Below are positions 42,015 through 51,228 of a DNA stretch of 64,000 nt, one piece after another (the stretch's first letter is position 1; each line of letters opens with the position of its first letter). The notes below the pieces were generated by a model. It saw only the letters and a list, made by a program, of their open reading frames with translations, was not told the origin of the DNA and searched no databases. Origin of the DNA: Phycisphaerae bacterium (lineage in GTDB: Bacteria; Planctomycetota; Phycisphaerae; Phycisphaerales; SM1A02); the NCBI GenBank assembly GCA_002862305.1, contig PKCS01000053.1, forward strand, positions 41,611 through 105,610. The letters are read 5' to 3'. The position numbers were made by a program, and so were the translations under genes.

Positions 42015-43232
42015 TCAGTCCCCGCAGGCCCCCCAGTTCGTGAGCAGGTAGCTCAGGTCGACGCCGTTGACCACCCCATCACCGTTCTGGTCGGCGGTGG
42101 TGTTCGCCCGATCCCAGGCGGAAAGCACCATCGCGAGGTCGCTGCCGTCCACCGTCCCCGAACCGTCGAGGTCCGAGACGCAGCCGAGCCCGGGGCCGAA
42201 CGCCTCGACCGAACCGTTCCCGGTGGTGAGGGCCCAGACCGAGGAGGCCCGGTCGAAGTCGAAGTCGTGGAGGCCGCCGAAGGAGATGGACTCCGAGGGC
42301 GGGATGGAAAGCACGGTGCGATCCTCGACGATGTCCCACGCGGAGAAGATCAGCTCCCCGACGCTGGTGCTTCCGAGGGCCAGCAGTTCGGATTCCGACT
42401 GGGTCCAGACCACCTTCTCGATGCCGCCGTCCGCGATCTGCCGGTCGTAGAGGAGCGCGCCCCCCGCCACCGCCCAGACCATGGCCCGGCCCCGCTCGGC
42501 GGCCAGTGCCGCGGAACCGTCGGTGCCGGCACCCACGTAGGTGCAGCCCGCGGAGATCGAGATCGAGGTGAGCCCGAGGGCGGCACCATCGGAACCGACC
42601 ACCTCGTTCCGGAAGAGGCTCTGGCCGGACAGCATGTCCCAGAGTTCGATCGCGCCGTCGGCGCTGCAGGCGCCGACCACCCCGCCGGTGGAATCGATCG
42701 CCACGTCGGACAGATCGCCCTCGAACTGGTAGGCACGCACCAGCGAACCCGAGATCGCGTCGACGACCCGGATGTAGTCGTCGAAACCGCCGACCACGAG
42801 CATGGTGCCGGAGGCGTCGAACGCGATGCGGTCACCGACGTGTTCACCGCCGACGGGGAGCGAGGTCCGGGTGTCGAGCAGCCGGGTGCGGGGGGTGCCG
42901 TCGGTCCCGACGTACCCGATCGCGATGCGACTGGTGGTTGGGCTCCAGCCCACGTCCCGGGTGGAGATCGCCGGCACCGAGACGAGGCTGGTGTCCTCGA
43001 GCAGGTTCCCGGTGGCCACGTCGTGCACGGAGGCGACCACGAGTCCGGGACCGGCGCTCCAGCACACCGCGAAGGAAAGGCCTTCGGTCGCGGCGGCTAT
43101 GTTCGTCGGTTCGCCGAGCAGGGAGGTCGACCACTTGGGTTCCGGATCGTGGAATCCCTCGACCTGGGCGAACGCGGGCGCTGCCATCACCAGGAAACTC
43201 CCCATGACGGCCGTTGATGCGTTGAGGTTCAT
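42015..43232 (-). CDS. Secreted beta-propeller-like protein with dockerin-like anchor
   Basis: 405 residues. A signal peptide (GSFLVMAAPAFAQ) precedes WD40/quinoprotein-like repeats (DDYIRVVDAISGSLVRAY, DGAIELWDMLSGQSLFR, WAVAGGALLYDRQIADGG, SAWDIVEDRTVLSIP), with a GAxELWD-type core. The last ~55 residues carry two DxDGSG/DQNGDG...DLxxxLxxW repeats. It is probably an extracellular binding scaffold. ATG 43232 follows GAGGTG by 4 nt. Confidence 0.82.
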   Translation of the reverse strand: MNLNASTAVMGSFLVMAAPAFAQVEGFHDPEPKWSTSLLGEPTNIAAATEGLSFAVCWSAGPGLVVASVHDVATGNLLEDTSLVSVPAISTRDVGWSPTTSRIAIGYVGTDGTPRTRLLDTRTSLPVGGEHVGDRIAFDASGTMLVVGGFDDYIRVVDAISGSLVRAYQFEGDLSDVAIDSTGGVVGACSADGAIELWDMLSGQSLFRNEVVGSDGAALGLTSISISAGCTYVGAGTDGSAALAAERGRAMVWAVAGGALLYDRQIADGGIEKVVWTQSESELLALGSTSVGELIFSAWDIVEDRTVLSIPPSESISFGGLHDFDFDRASSVWALTTGNGSVEAFGPGLGCVSDLDGSGTVDGSDLAMVLSAWDRANTTADQNGDGVVNGVDLSYLLTNWGACGD

Positions 43233-43326
43233 CAAGCACCTCTTTCTTCAAATCTTGGTCGCCGTTCGTGGCCCCGGCCCACCCACACGAGCCGGTGCTG
43301 TCTCGAATATCCTGGAGCGAACGGTC

Positions 43327-43355
43327 TTAACTACTCATAATTCAGCCCATACTGT
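43327..43355 (+). promoter_or_regulatory. Putative promoter of the TetR-sthA operon
   Basis: TTAACT (43327-43332) and TACTGT (43350-43355) are 17 bp apart. The transcript would start near 43362, only about 10 nt before the ATG. The box lies in a 139-bp A/T-richer intergenic region where the TetR protein could act on its own promoter. Confidence 0.4.
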
Positions 43356-43371
43356 ATCCTAAGGGGTGCAT

Positions 43372-44013
43372 ATGGGGAACACTCAAAGTTCGAATCCGTC
43401 GCGACGGTACACGGTCAGGGGCGTTAAAACCCGTGAGAAGCTGGTTTTGGCCCTGCTCGAGATCGTCTCCTCCGAGGGGCTCCAGGCGGCCTCGGTCCGG
43501 GCAGTGACCCGCCGGGCGGGGTGCAACGAGGCGATCCTCTACCAGCATTTCAAGAACAAGGACGAGATGCTGAGGGAGGTCTTCGCGGAGATCATGACCT
43601 CCATGGCCGAGGACAAGGAGGGCCTGGTCGAGGAACATCCCCAGCTCACGGACGCCGTGACCCGGTGGGTCGAGACCACCTATTCCTTCTACGACGAGCA
43701 CCCGGACGCCTTCGCCTACGTCCTGCTGGCCTCCCCCCCGGTGGTCCGCAGCCCGAGTCCCCTCTACGGTCGGATGACCCGGCTCTTCGGGGAGCTGCTG
43801 GACCGCACCGAACCCCCGCCGGGCATGACCCTCGCCCGTGATCCGGTGGTACTGAGCATGTTCCGCGGGCAGTTGCTGGGCATTCCCCGCGCGATCCACT
43901 TCGGATCCCTCGAGGGACCGGCCATCCAGTACACCGCGGCGGCTTCCGAGGCGATCCTCCAGCTCATCCTCAGGGAGCATCCCGGGGAGCAAGGCACCCC
44001 GGGACCTCGATGA
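43372..44013 (+). CDS. TetR-family transcriptional regulator
   Basis: 213 residues. The N-terminal helix-turn-helix (LLEIVSSEGLQAASVRAVTR, then CNEAILYQHFKNKDEML) is typical of TetR/AcrR. The C-terminal ligand domain has a helix with FYDEHPDAFAYVLLASPP. AAGGGGT lies 4 nt before ATG 43372. The stop overlaps the sthA start by 4 nt (ATGA), so the regulator and transhydrogenase are co-translated and the regulator may control the operon. Confidence 0.92.
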   Translation: MGNTQSSNPSRRYTVRGVKTREKLVLALLEIVSSEGLQAASVRAVTRRAGCNEAILYQHFKNKDEMLREVFAEIMTSMAEDKEGLVEEHPQLTDAVTRWVETTYSFYDEHPDAFAYVLLASPPVVRSPSPLYGRMTRLFGELLDRTEPPPGMTLARDPVVLSMFRGQLLGIPRAIHFGSLEGPAIQYTAAASEAILQLILREHPGEQGTPGPR

Positions 44014-45434
44014 CCGTGGAGCCCGAGCGCGCACACGACTACGACCTGATCGTGATCGGCAGCGGCCCCGCCGGACAGCGTGCTGCGGTCCAGGCCGCGA
44101 AGCTCTCCGAGCGGGTGGCGATCGTCGAACGAATGCCCTCCCTCGGCGGGGTGTGCATCCTCACCGGGACGATCCCCTCGAAGACCTTCCGCGAAGCGGT
44201 GCTGCGCGAGGCAGGGAGCGATGGGAACGGGGTCGTCCGGGACGCCCGCCATGCTCCCAGGATGTCGGACGTGCTCCAGCGGGTGCAGGAGGTCATGATG
44301 GCCGAGGCCGCGGTGATCCGCGACCAGCTGACCCGCAACGGAGTGGAGGTCCACCGGGGGACGGCTCGATTCGCCGGCCCCGGAGTCGTGGAGGTGCGCT
44401 CGATGCGGGGGACCACCCGACTCTCGGCCGAACACGTGCTGATCGCGGTCGGCACCCGGCCCAGCGTGCCCGAGGACGTGCCGGTCGACGGGACGGTGGT
44501 GCTGACCTCCGACGAGGTGCTGGCCATGGATCGCCTCCCCCGCTCGATGGCGGTGGTCGGGGGCGGGGTGATCGGGGTGGAATACGCCTCGTTCTTCGCG
44601 AAGCTCGGGGTCGAGGTGACCCTGGTCGACCGGAACCCCCGACCGGTCGGGTTCATCGACCACGAGATCATCGACGAGCTGGTCGACCAGCTCTCCCGGG
44701 AAGGGGTCACCTTCCGGATGGAGGACGGGGTGGAGTCGATCCGGGTCCACCACGACCCCGCCCCCCACGCGGAACTGGCCCTGCGATCAGGCACCAGCCT
44801 GCGAACGGACACCGTGCTGTACTCGATCGGAAGGACCGCCACCACCGACGCCCTCGGGCTCGAGGCGATCGGGCTTCCGACCGACGAGCGAGGGCGGATC
44901 GCCGTCGACGAGGACTACCGCACGTCGGTGCCGGGCGTCTGGGCCGCGGGCGACGTGATCGGGTTCCCCGCCCTCGCCGCCACCAGCAGCGAACAGGGAA
45001 GGATCGCCGCCTGCAGGATGTTCGAGGTCCGGTGCGACCCGATCGGCCGGAACTACCCGTACGGGATCTACTCGATCCCGGAGATCTCCATGGTCGGGTC
45101 GACCGAGGAGCAGCTCAGGAAGGAGGGCAGTGGATTCGTGGTGGGACAGGCCAGGTACCGCGAGATCGCCCGCGGCCAGATCCTGGGGGACGACACCGGG
45201 CTGTTCAAGATGATCTTCGACCCCGCCGACCGGACCCTGCTGGGGGTGCACTGCATCGGAACCGGCGCCACCGAGCTCGTCCACGTCGGCCAGGCGGTGC
45301 TCAAGCTCGGCGGAGGCCTTGACTACTTCCTGGGCACCGTCTTCAACTACCCGACCCTGGCGGAGTGCTACAAGGTCGCGGCCTACGACGCCGCGAACAA
45401 GCTGGGCTACGACCCGGAGCGCGGAGGGGACTGA
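44010..45434 (+). CDS. sthA: Soluble pyridine nucleotide transhydrogenase
   Basis: 474 residues. IGSGPAGQRAAVQAAKL is the FAD motif; GGVCILTGTIPSKTFREA shows that the second redox cysteine of related dehydrogenases is replaced by Thr, which marks SthA. A second dinucleotide motif (VVGGGVIGVEYASFF), the GVWAAGDVIG block and the C-terminal LAECYKVAAYDAANKL interface follow. It exchanges hydride between NADPH and NAD to balance the pools, often needed during stress or overflow of NADPH. Confidence 0.95.
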   Translation: MTVEPERAHDYDLIVIGSGPAGQRAAVQAAKLSERVAIVERMPSLGGVCILTGTIPSKTFREAVLREAGSDGNGVVRDARHAPRMSDVLQRVQEVMMAEAAVIRDQLTRNGVEVHRGTARFAGPGVVEVRSMRGTTRLSAEHVLIAVGTRPSVPEDVPVDGTVVLTSDEVLAMDRLPRSMAVVGGGVIGVEYASFFAKLGVEVTLVDRNPRPVGFIDHEIIDELVDQLSREGVTFRMEDGVESIRVHHDPAPHAELALRSGTSLRTDTVLYSIGRTATTDALGLEAIGLPTDERGRIAVDEDYRTSVPGVWAAGDVIGFPALAATSSEQGRIAACRMFEVRCDPIGRNYPYGIYSIPEISMVGSTEEQLRKEGSGFVVGQARYREIARGQILGDDTGLFKMIFDPADRTLLGVHCIGTGATELVHVGQAVLKLGGGLDYFLGTVFNYPTLAECYKVAAYDAANKLGYDPERGGD

Positions 45435-45626
45435 GGGCCGCCGGGCACTTCCCCGCGATCATTGGATCCGGACGAGCTCATTTAATTCATGCCTGCGGGA
45501 GCGAGACCCCGCCCGAGGGGCCACGGACGCGCCGCTTTCTCGGAATCAAGTCGGAAATGGACTATGGTGATCCTCCCGTCGGAGCGCCGGCGACATCAAT
45601 CGACTCACCCGCAACGAGGATTCCCA

Positions 45627-47315
45627 ATGAAGTCCATGACCCGATTCCTGACCGTCCTGGTAGTGTTCGCGGCCGCGAACCTCCCCGCCATCGCCTCGCG
45701 CGACGCCGGCGCTTCCGTGGTACCCGAGGAGTATGCGGCGCTCGTCGGCGCCGACACGAAGTTCGCGGTGTACCTCAAGGAGCCGGCGAAGATGATCGGC
45801 CTGGTCAACGGGATGGTTCCTGCGGGAGGGAAGGTCCCCACCACGATCGACAAGTTCTTCGAGGGGGTCGTGACCTCCGACACCAAGACCCCGGTGGACC
45901 AGCCGATCCTGGTGTGGGGCAGCCAGATGCCCAGCCTCTTCATGCACGGCAACGTCCACATCGCGACCCGGGTCCCGAAGGACGTCGTCGGCAAGGTCAC
46001 CGTCGCGAAGGGCGACTCGGTCGACTTCGTCGGCGACATCATGGTCCTCACGATCGCGGCCGACAAGAAGGGCTGGAGCAAGCCGGCCAAGGCGGGGAGC
46101 CCGGTGCTCGACGCCATGCCCGACGCCGGGCTGGCGATCAGCATCGACGGCAAGCAGGTCGGGACGCAGCTCGGGGACATGGACATGATGCCCAGCGGGA
46201 TGTTCATGGAGTGGGCCAATGCACGACTTCAATCCTTCAGCCAAGGGGCCAAGCGATACGCCGATCCCGCGCTGACCGCGGCCCTGCAGGGAGTGGGCAA
46301 GGACGTCTCCACCCTCGTCAACCAACTGAGCGCCCCCCTGAAGTCCACCGAGATGCTGGGGCTCGCGATCGACCTCGACTCGACGACGCTCTCGGTCAAG
46401 GCCTCGATCCATCTCGGCGAGGAGCTCGAGTTCGGGGGCACCTTCAACCCCTACCTCACCAGCCAGCTCCCCGAGGGGATGCCGATGTACCTGGCCCTGG
46501 GCAGCGACGCGCTGCGGTGGATCACCCAGCTCGAGTTCGACATGATCGAGGGATTCACGCTGACCAAGAGCGAACAGGTGAAGAAGTTCGCCGCGCTCGG
46601 CAAGACCTGGCAGCAGATGGTGGCCCAGCAGCGCGGGGCCGCGGCGGCGATGACCCTCGACACCAAGTACCAGTGGATCAACTTCGACGTGAAGGACACC
46701 GACGAGTACGTCAAGCTGAGCGACCAGGTGATGTCCCAGGTCGGGACCCTCGACATCGGGGTGGACGTCAGCAAGCGATCCGCGCGCAGCTGGAAGATGG
46801 TGGTGGACGGCAAGGAGGTCGCGAGCCTGATCGGGGGCGGACCCATGGAGCAGGAACGCGCGGCCAAGAAGTACGGCGGAACCTTCGGGGTCAGCTACGT
46901 GGTGGTGGGCGACCTGGTGATGGCCAAGCAGTTCCCCCTCGACAAGCCCGACTTCCCGAAGCCCGACCGCGGACTCCAGCTGGCCTCGCACCTGACCGGT
47001 CACGGAGGCGGGCACCTCATCGCCTCGATGGCGATGGACATGGGATCGATGATCGAGCACATGGCCGGCCGCGGCGGTGGAACACCCCCCGCGGCACCGG
47101 AACTCGCGATGAGCCTGGTGCTCAGCAGCCCTTCGTCCGACCGCCTGGAGCTGGCCTTCAGCATGCCGTCCACCGCGACCGCCAAGTACGCCAAGGCGCT
47201 CGAGGCCCAGAGGGAGGCCGAGATCGCGAAGGAGATGGACGCCAAGGAGAAGGCGTCCAAGCCGGCGAAGGCACCGACCGAAGGGTCGACACCGTCCGGA
47301 GGAGCGGGCTACTAG
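45627..47315 (+). CDS. Secreted protein of unknown function
   Basis: 562 residues with signal peptide (FLTVLVVFAAANLPAIA). The sequence alternates short Lys/Asp-rich helices and strands (VAKGDSVDFVGDIMVLTIA, LGLAIDLDSTTLSVKASIH), with a Gly/His-rich patch (TGHGGGHLIAS) and a Lys/Ala/Glu-rich C-terminal coil (AKYAKALEAQREAEIAKEM). I do not recognise the family; the two-lobed pattern recalls planctomycete secreted paralogues, but that is a guess. GAGGA lies about 7 nt before ATG 45627. The 191 bp upstream (45436-45626) hold no other gene. Confidence 0.75.
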   Translation: MKSMTRFLTVLVVFAAANLPAIASRDAGASVVPEEYAALVGADTKFAVYLKEPAKMIGLVNGMVPAGGKVPTTIDKFFEGVVTSDTKTPVDQPILVWGSQMPSLFMHGNVHIATRVPKDVVGKVTVAKGDSVDFVGDIMVLTIAADKKGWSKPAKAGSPVLDAMPDAGLAISIDGKQVGTQLGDMDMMPSGMFMEWANARLQSFSQGAKRYADPALTAALQGVGKDVSTLVNQLSAPLKSTEMLGLAIDLDSTTLSVKASIHLGEELEFGGTFNPYLTSQLPEGMPMYLALGSDALRWITQLEFDMIEGFTLTKSEQVKKFAALGKTWQQMVAQQRGAAAAMTLDTKYQWINFDVKDTDEYVKLSDQVMSQVGTLDIGVDVSKRSARSWKMVVDGKEVASLIGGGPMEQERAAKKYGGTFGVSYVVVGDLVMAKQFPLDKPDFPKPDRGLQLASHLTGHGGGHLIASMAMDMGSMIEHMAGRGGGTPPAAPELAMSLVLSSPSSDRLELAFSMPSTATAKYAKALEAQREAEIAKEMDAKEKASKPAKAPTEGSTPSGGAGY

Positions 47316-47372
47316 GCCCCGCGGCAGCGGGACTGGACGGCGGTCACGCCACCAGGGCCGGAGCACCGGGGC

Positions 47373-47657
47373 TCACTTGGTCCCCGGTGGCCCGCCGTCC
47401 ATGACGTACTTGCGATGCACCGCATCCTCGAGGTCGACCTCGCAGACGTTGGCGATGGTCGCCAGCCAGGCGAGCACGTCGGCGAACTCGAGCGCCAGGG
47501 CCTCGGGGTCCCCCTGGCCGCGCTCCCGATCGGCGAGCTCCGAGGCGAGCTCGCCGAGCTCCTCGGTCAGCCAGAGGAAGGTCCCGGGCACGCCACGACG
47601 AGCGTCGGTCTCGTGGTAGCGGTCACGTATCAGCTTCTGAAAGTCCTTGATCTGCAT
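47373..47657 (-). CDS. MazG-like nucleotide pyrophosphohydrolase
   Basis: 94 residues, single-domain. The helices LWLTEELGELASELADRE and ALALEFADVLAWLATIANV carry the E-E-L-x-E and E-x-x-D metal ligands of the all-alpha NTP pyrophosphatase superfamily. It probably hydrolyses noncanonical or excess NTPs. The start ATG 47657 is the only good one. Confidence 0.9.
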   Translation of the reverse strand: MQIKDFQKLIRDRYHETDARRGVPGTFLWLTEELGELASELADRERGQGDPEALALEFADVLAWLATIANVCEVDLEDAVHRKYVMDGGPPGTK

Positions 47658-47719
47658 GCACGCAGGCTACCAACCGGTGCCCGGCGGTGCTGGCGTCTCG
47701 GGCGGGACGCAGGGGACAA

Positions 47720-47793
47720 CGCCCTCGGGAGGACTCGAACCTCCAACCTCTGCCTTCGGAGGGCAGCGCTCTATCCAATTGAGCTACGAGGGC
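47720..47793 (-). tRNA. tRNA-Arg (anticodon CCG)
   Basis: On the minus strand the acceptor GCCCTCG (47793-47787) pairs with CGAGGGC (47727-47721), with discriminator G at 47720. The anticodon stem CTGCC/GGCAG closes CTCCGAA, giving CCG, which reads CGG. The T arm GGAGG/CCTCC surrounds TTCGAGT. CCA is not encoded. Confidence 0.97.
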
Positions 47794-47817
47794 GGGTGGC
47801 GATGCGCCCGGCCCAAG

Positions 47818-47846
47818 AGCGTAGGGCGCGGCCTCTCCCACTGCAA
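47818..47846 (-). promoter_or_regulatory. Putative promoter of tRNA-Arg
   Basis: On the minus strand TTGCAG (47846-47841) and TACGCT (47823-47818) are 17 bp apart, with the start predicted near 47811, about 18 nt before the tRNA. It shares its form with the tRNA-Gly promoter. Confidence 0.5.
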
Positions 47847-47969
47847 CCGAGGAGCGCCCCCCACGATCTCGGCCGGCCCCGGTTCGGGTAGGATGCCACC
47901 CGGAAGCCCCGAGCGGCCGGGCGCCCACCAGACCGACGCCATCGACCCGCGCCACAAGGAACCACCAGC

Positions 47970-48563
47970 ATGCGCCACCACCCCAGCAAGCCCGTCCCGG
48001 GAGTCCTCCCCACCGTGTCCCTCGTGTCCCTCCTCGTCACCGCGATCGCGACCTCCGGCTGCAAGGCGCCCCAGGCCTACCCCGGAGCCGAACGCCCCGC
48101 CGACCAGACCGCGGTGCTGGAGATCAACCCCCCCCAGGCCACCATCGGCTTCGAGCTCACCGCGGTCAACGGATACCCGTTCGTGGCCGAGGAAAACGCC
48201 TCGATCCTCGCCGGCGACACGACCCTGACCCTCAATGTCTGGCCGACCTCCCAGGAGAACATGGAACTCTCCGACCCCGCGTTCGCCACGATGTACTCGA
48301 TGCAGGACAGCGACTACTCGCGCAAGGTCAAGGTTCGCTTCAACGCCCGGCCCGGCGCGACCTACGGGCTCAACGGCACCTTCAACATGGGGGCCTCGCC
48401 CGCCGATGCCAGCTACGCCGTCGAGGTGTTCGACATCAAGTCGATGAGCGTGGTCGGCCGGAACGGAAGCCCGGACCCCGCCGTGCGCTCCGAACAGGTC
48501 ATCCAGCAGCTCCGCGAGAACCAGGGCGAGCAGTGGTCCGTCGAGGAGGGACCGGGCTCCTGA
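47970..48563 (+). CDS. Putative lipoprotein, beta-sandwich-like
   Basis: 197 residues. A long signal sequence (LVSLLVTAIATSGC) ends in a lipobox Cys. The mature part has strand-rich segments (AVLEINPPQATIGFELTAVN, DTTLTLNVWPTSQENMEL) suggestive of an Ig-like fold and a short acidic C terminus. No family is recognised. It is followed after 25 nt by an MFS carrier on the same strand. Confidence 0.65.
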   Translation: MRHHPSKPVPGVLPTVSLVSLLVTAIATSGCKAPQAYPGAERPADQTAVLEINPPQATIGFELTAVNGYPFVAEENASILAGDTTLTLNVWPTSQENMELSDPAFATMYSMQDSDYSRKVKVRFNARPGATYGLNGTFNMGASPADASYAVEVFDIKSMSVVGRNGSPDPAVRSEQVIQQLRENQGEQWSVEEGPGS

Positions 48564-48588
48564 GGCCCGGGATGAAGGGGCGACGGGC

Positions 48589-49818
48589 ATGACCTCCAGA
48601 GCCGCCGGGCCCGCACCGGGATCAACCTCCGAGCCGGCACCGCTCGCGCCCCAGCTCGCCCTCACCTTCCTCGCCAGCATCGCCACCGCGGTGATGTGGA
48701 ACGGGCTGGGCTTCGTGGCCAAGAGCGACTACGGGTTCCAGGAGTGGGAGACGTTCCTGCTGTTCGCCGCGAACGGGCTGGTCTACGCGATCGCCGCGAT
48801 CCTTTCCGGCCGGGTCCTGCGGGCGTTGGAGGGGCTCCTCAGTCCCCGCGGGATGATCGCGCTGACCCTCGTGGCCCAGGCGCTGGCGGCGCCGATGGTC
48901 GGCCTCGTCGACGGCCGCTGGGCGCTGTGGACCACCTCCTTCCTGTTCAGCATCTGCTCCGCGTGGCTGTGGCCGATCGTCGAGAGCTACATGTCCGCGG
49001 GACGACACGGCCACTCGATGCGTGCGACGATCGGCTGGTGGAACGTCACCTGGATGACCGCGAACGCCCTCGGACTCGCCTCGATGTCGTTGTTCATCTG
49101 GGCCGACATCGGCGACGAGGGCGGACGATGGTCGGTGGGCGCACTGGGGCCGATCTGCCTGCTCGCGGCGGTGATGCTGATCTGGTTCCCCGAGCGCCCG
49201 GCCGAGCACCGGGCGGAGCGACACGACGAGGTCGGGCGGAACTACGCGGGGATGCTCACCAGCTGCCGGATCATGCTCCCGATGAGCTACGTGCTCATCG
49301 GGGCGCTGAGCTCGCTCATGCCCTACAAGCTCGATGAACTGGGGGTGGCCCCGACCCTGGAGACGCCCCTCACCGCGACCTGGCTGGTTGCACGGGTGTT
49401 CCTGGTGGTCGGGATGTGGCGCCTGCTCTTCTGGCACGGACGCTGGGGGTCGCTCGGACTCGCGGGATTCCTCATGCTCGTGGGCTTCGGCCTCATCGCG
49501 ATCGGGCCGAACCTCGCCTGCGTGCTGGCGGGACTGGCCCTGGTCGGGGCGGGGCAGGGCATGATCTACTACTCGGCGATCTACTACGCCCTGTCGGTGG
49601 GCCATGCCGAGGTCGACGCGGCGGGGACCCACGAGAGCCTGATCGGACTCGGGTACGCCGCGGGTCCCGCGGTGGGGCTGTTCGGGCTGATGCTGGGCGG
49701 CGGGGCCGCGGTCGGCTGGGTCGTGCTCGGCGCGGCCGGACTCGCCACGCTGCCGGCACTTCGCCCCTGGCTCACGGGGAGGCGGACGGCGCTCCGGGAA
49801 GCCCGAGCTCGAAACTGA
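48589..49818 (+). CDS. Major facilitator superfamily transporter
   Basis: 409 residues, about 12 hydrophobic helices in two six-helix halves separated by a charged loop around residues 205-215 (RPAEHRAERHDEVG). The loop between helices 2 and 3 has GRVLRALEGLLSPRG, resembling the MFS motif A position. Substrate unknown. AAGGGG lies about 9 nt before the ATG. The 3' end overlaps the convergent epimerase by 47 nt. Confidence 0.85.
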   Translation: MTSRAAGPAPGSTSEPAPLAPQLALTFLASIATAVMWNGLGFVAKSDYGFQEWETFLLFAANGLVYAIAAILSGRVLRALEGLLSPRGMIALTLVAQALAAPMVGLVDGRWALWTTSFLFSICSAWLWPIVESYMSAGRHGHSMRATIGWWNVTWMTANALGLASMSLFIWADIGDEGGRWSVGALGPICLLAAVMLIWFPERPAEHRAERHDEVGRNYAGMLTSCRIMLPMSYVLIGALSSLMPYKLDELGVAPTLETPLTATWLVARVFLVVGMWRLLFWHGRWGSLGLAGFLMLVGFGLIAIGPNLACVLAGLALVGAGQGMIYYSAIYYALSVGHAEVDAAGTHESLIGLGYAAGPAVGLFGLMLGGGAAVGWVVLGAAGLATLPALRPWLTGRRTALREARARN

Positions 49819-51172
49819 GCGACTGACGGAGCTCCGGGAAGAGGAACCGGTAGCCGAGCTGCTCCAGACGGGCGGGTTCCGCGTACACCCCCTCGATGAG
49901 GGCCTCCTGCGCCATCTCCCCGAAGGCGAGCCTGGCCATCGCGGCCGGCAGCGGCAGCACCGCGGGCCGGCGCATCACCGAACCGAGCGTCTTCATGAAT
50001 GCACCATTGCTGAGCGGGTGCGGGGCCACGCAGTTGATCGGGCCCGCGTAACGATCGTCGAAGAGCGCGTGCGCGATCACCCCCACCAGGTCGTCGAGGG
50101 CGATCCAGCTCATCCCCTGCCGTCCGTCGCCGATCGGCCCGCCGAGGCCGAGGGACACCGGGCGGTGCAACTTGGCCAGGGCGCCACCGGCGAAGGCCAG
50201 CACCACCCCGATCCGAAGCTGCGCGACGCGGGCACCGGCGTCCGAGGCCGGTCGGCAGGCCTCCTCCCACTCAACGCAGGTCCTCGCCAGGAAGCCCTCG
50301 CCCGGGGGTTCCGACTCGTCGCAGCGACCTTCCGGTCGATTTCCGTAGTAGCCGATGGCGGAGGCCGAGACCAACGCGGGACGCGGGCCGTCGAGGGCCG
50401 CGATGGAGCGGGCCAGCAGGCCGGTGGAATCGATCCGGCTGTCCACGATCAGTTGCTTGCGTGCCTCGCTCCAGCGCTGGTCCGCGATCCCGGCCCCGGA
50501 GAGGTTCACGACGGCGTCGACACCCTGCAGAGCGGACTCGTCGATCACGCCCTTGGAGGGGTCCCACTCGAACTCCCCGCGTTCGCGGTCCGCGCGTCGT
50601 CGGACCAGGCGGCGCACCGTGCACCCGGCGACTTCCAGCAGGTCGCGAAGCGCGGTCCCGACCAGGCCGGACCCTCCCCCGACAAGGACCGTGCCCTGGA
50701 GCCAGTTCGTCTCGCCCAGCAGCTGGAGGTCGTTGCGGGTGCGCCGGTGCCTCCACTGGAACATGCGGACCAGCTGGGCGTCCACGATGCGGCGGGCGAT
50801 CATCGACACCGGCGGTGGCTCCCGAAGCTCGTAGCGGAGCTGGTCCTGGATCCGGGAGGTCCGCGGATCGTCGCCGTCGAGGAAGGCATGGTGGTGTTCC
50901 CACACCCTGAACGGGCCGGAGACCTGGACGTCCGTGAACCGGCGGCCGGGCTCCACGCCTTCGATCCGGGAGACCCATTCACGCCGACGGAGCGGGGGGA
51001 CCGGCACCTCGAGCCTGACCAGTGCCCCGTCCACGAGCTGGGGGGGGTTCTCGAGGACCCGGGCACCCGACCACGGGGGAACGAGCCGGCGGAGCGCACC
51101 GGGGTTCAGGTGCCACCGCGCGAGGTCCGCCAACGGGGCGTTCACCAGACTTGATTTGGAGAAAGAGGGCAT
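49772..51172 (-). CDS. TIGR01777-type NAD-dependent epimerase with N-terminal SRPBCC domain
   Basis: 466 residues. Residues about 1-150 are an SRPBCC ligand-binding-like domain (VSGPFRVWEHHHAFLDGDD, RYELREPPP). The C-terminal ~300 residues are an extended SDR of the YfcH/TIGR01777 type: VLVGGGSGLVGTALRDLL, VNLSGAGIADQRWSEARK, SASAIGYYGNRPEG, RIGVVLAFAGGALAKL. The fused SRPBCC-epimerase architecture is known; its substrate is not. It is convergent with and overlaps the MFS gene. Confidence 0.9.
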   Translation of the reverse strand: MPSFSKSSLVNAPLADLARWHLNPGALRRLVPPWSGARVLENPPQLVDGALVRLEVPVPPLRRREWVSRIEGVEPGRRFTDVQVSGPFRVWEHHHAFLDGDDPRTSRIQDQLRYELREPPPVSMIARRIVDAQLVRMFQWRHRRTRNDLQLLGETNWLQGTVLVGGGSGLVGTALRDLLEVAGCTVRRLVRRRADRERGEFEWDPSKGVIDESALQGVDAVVNLSGAGIADQRWSEARKQLIVDSRIDSTGLLARSIAALDGPRPALVSASAIGYYGNRPEGRCDESEPPGEGFLARTCVEWEEACRPASDAGARVAQLRIGVVLAFAGGALAKLHRPVSLGLGGPIGDGRQGMSWIALDDLVGVIAHALFDDRYAGPINCVAPHPLSNGAFMKTLGSVMRRPAVLPLPAAMARLAFGEMAQEALIEGVYAEPARLEQLGYRFLFPELRQSLSFELGLPGAPSASP

Positions 51173-51228
51173 GCTCCTAGGGTATCAATTCGAGTGTGGG
51201 ACGGTGACCGGCGCTACACTTGTCCGAC

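Noticed and set aside
49760..49818. Overlaps of convergent genes as possible frameshifts
   Set aside because: Several convergent pairs here overlap by 7-88 nt (5401/6012, 22926/24028, 26651/27397, 48589/49772) with all frames intact, so this is compact gene packing rather than damage.
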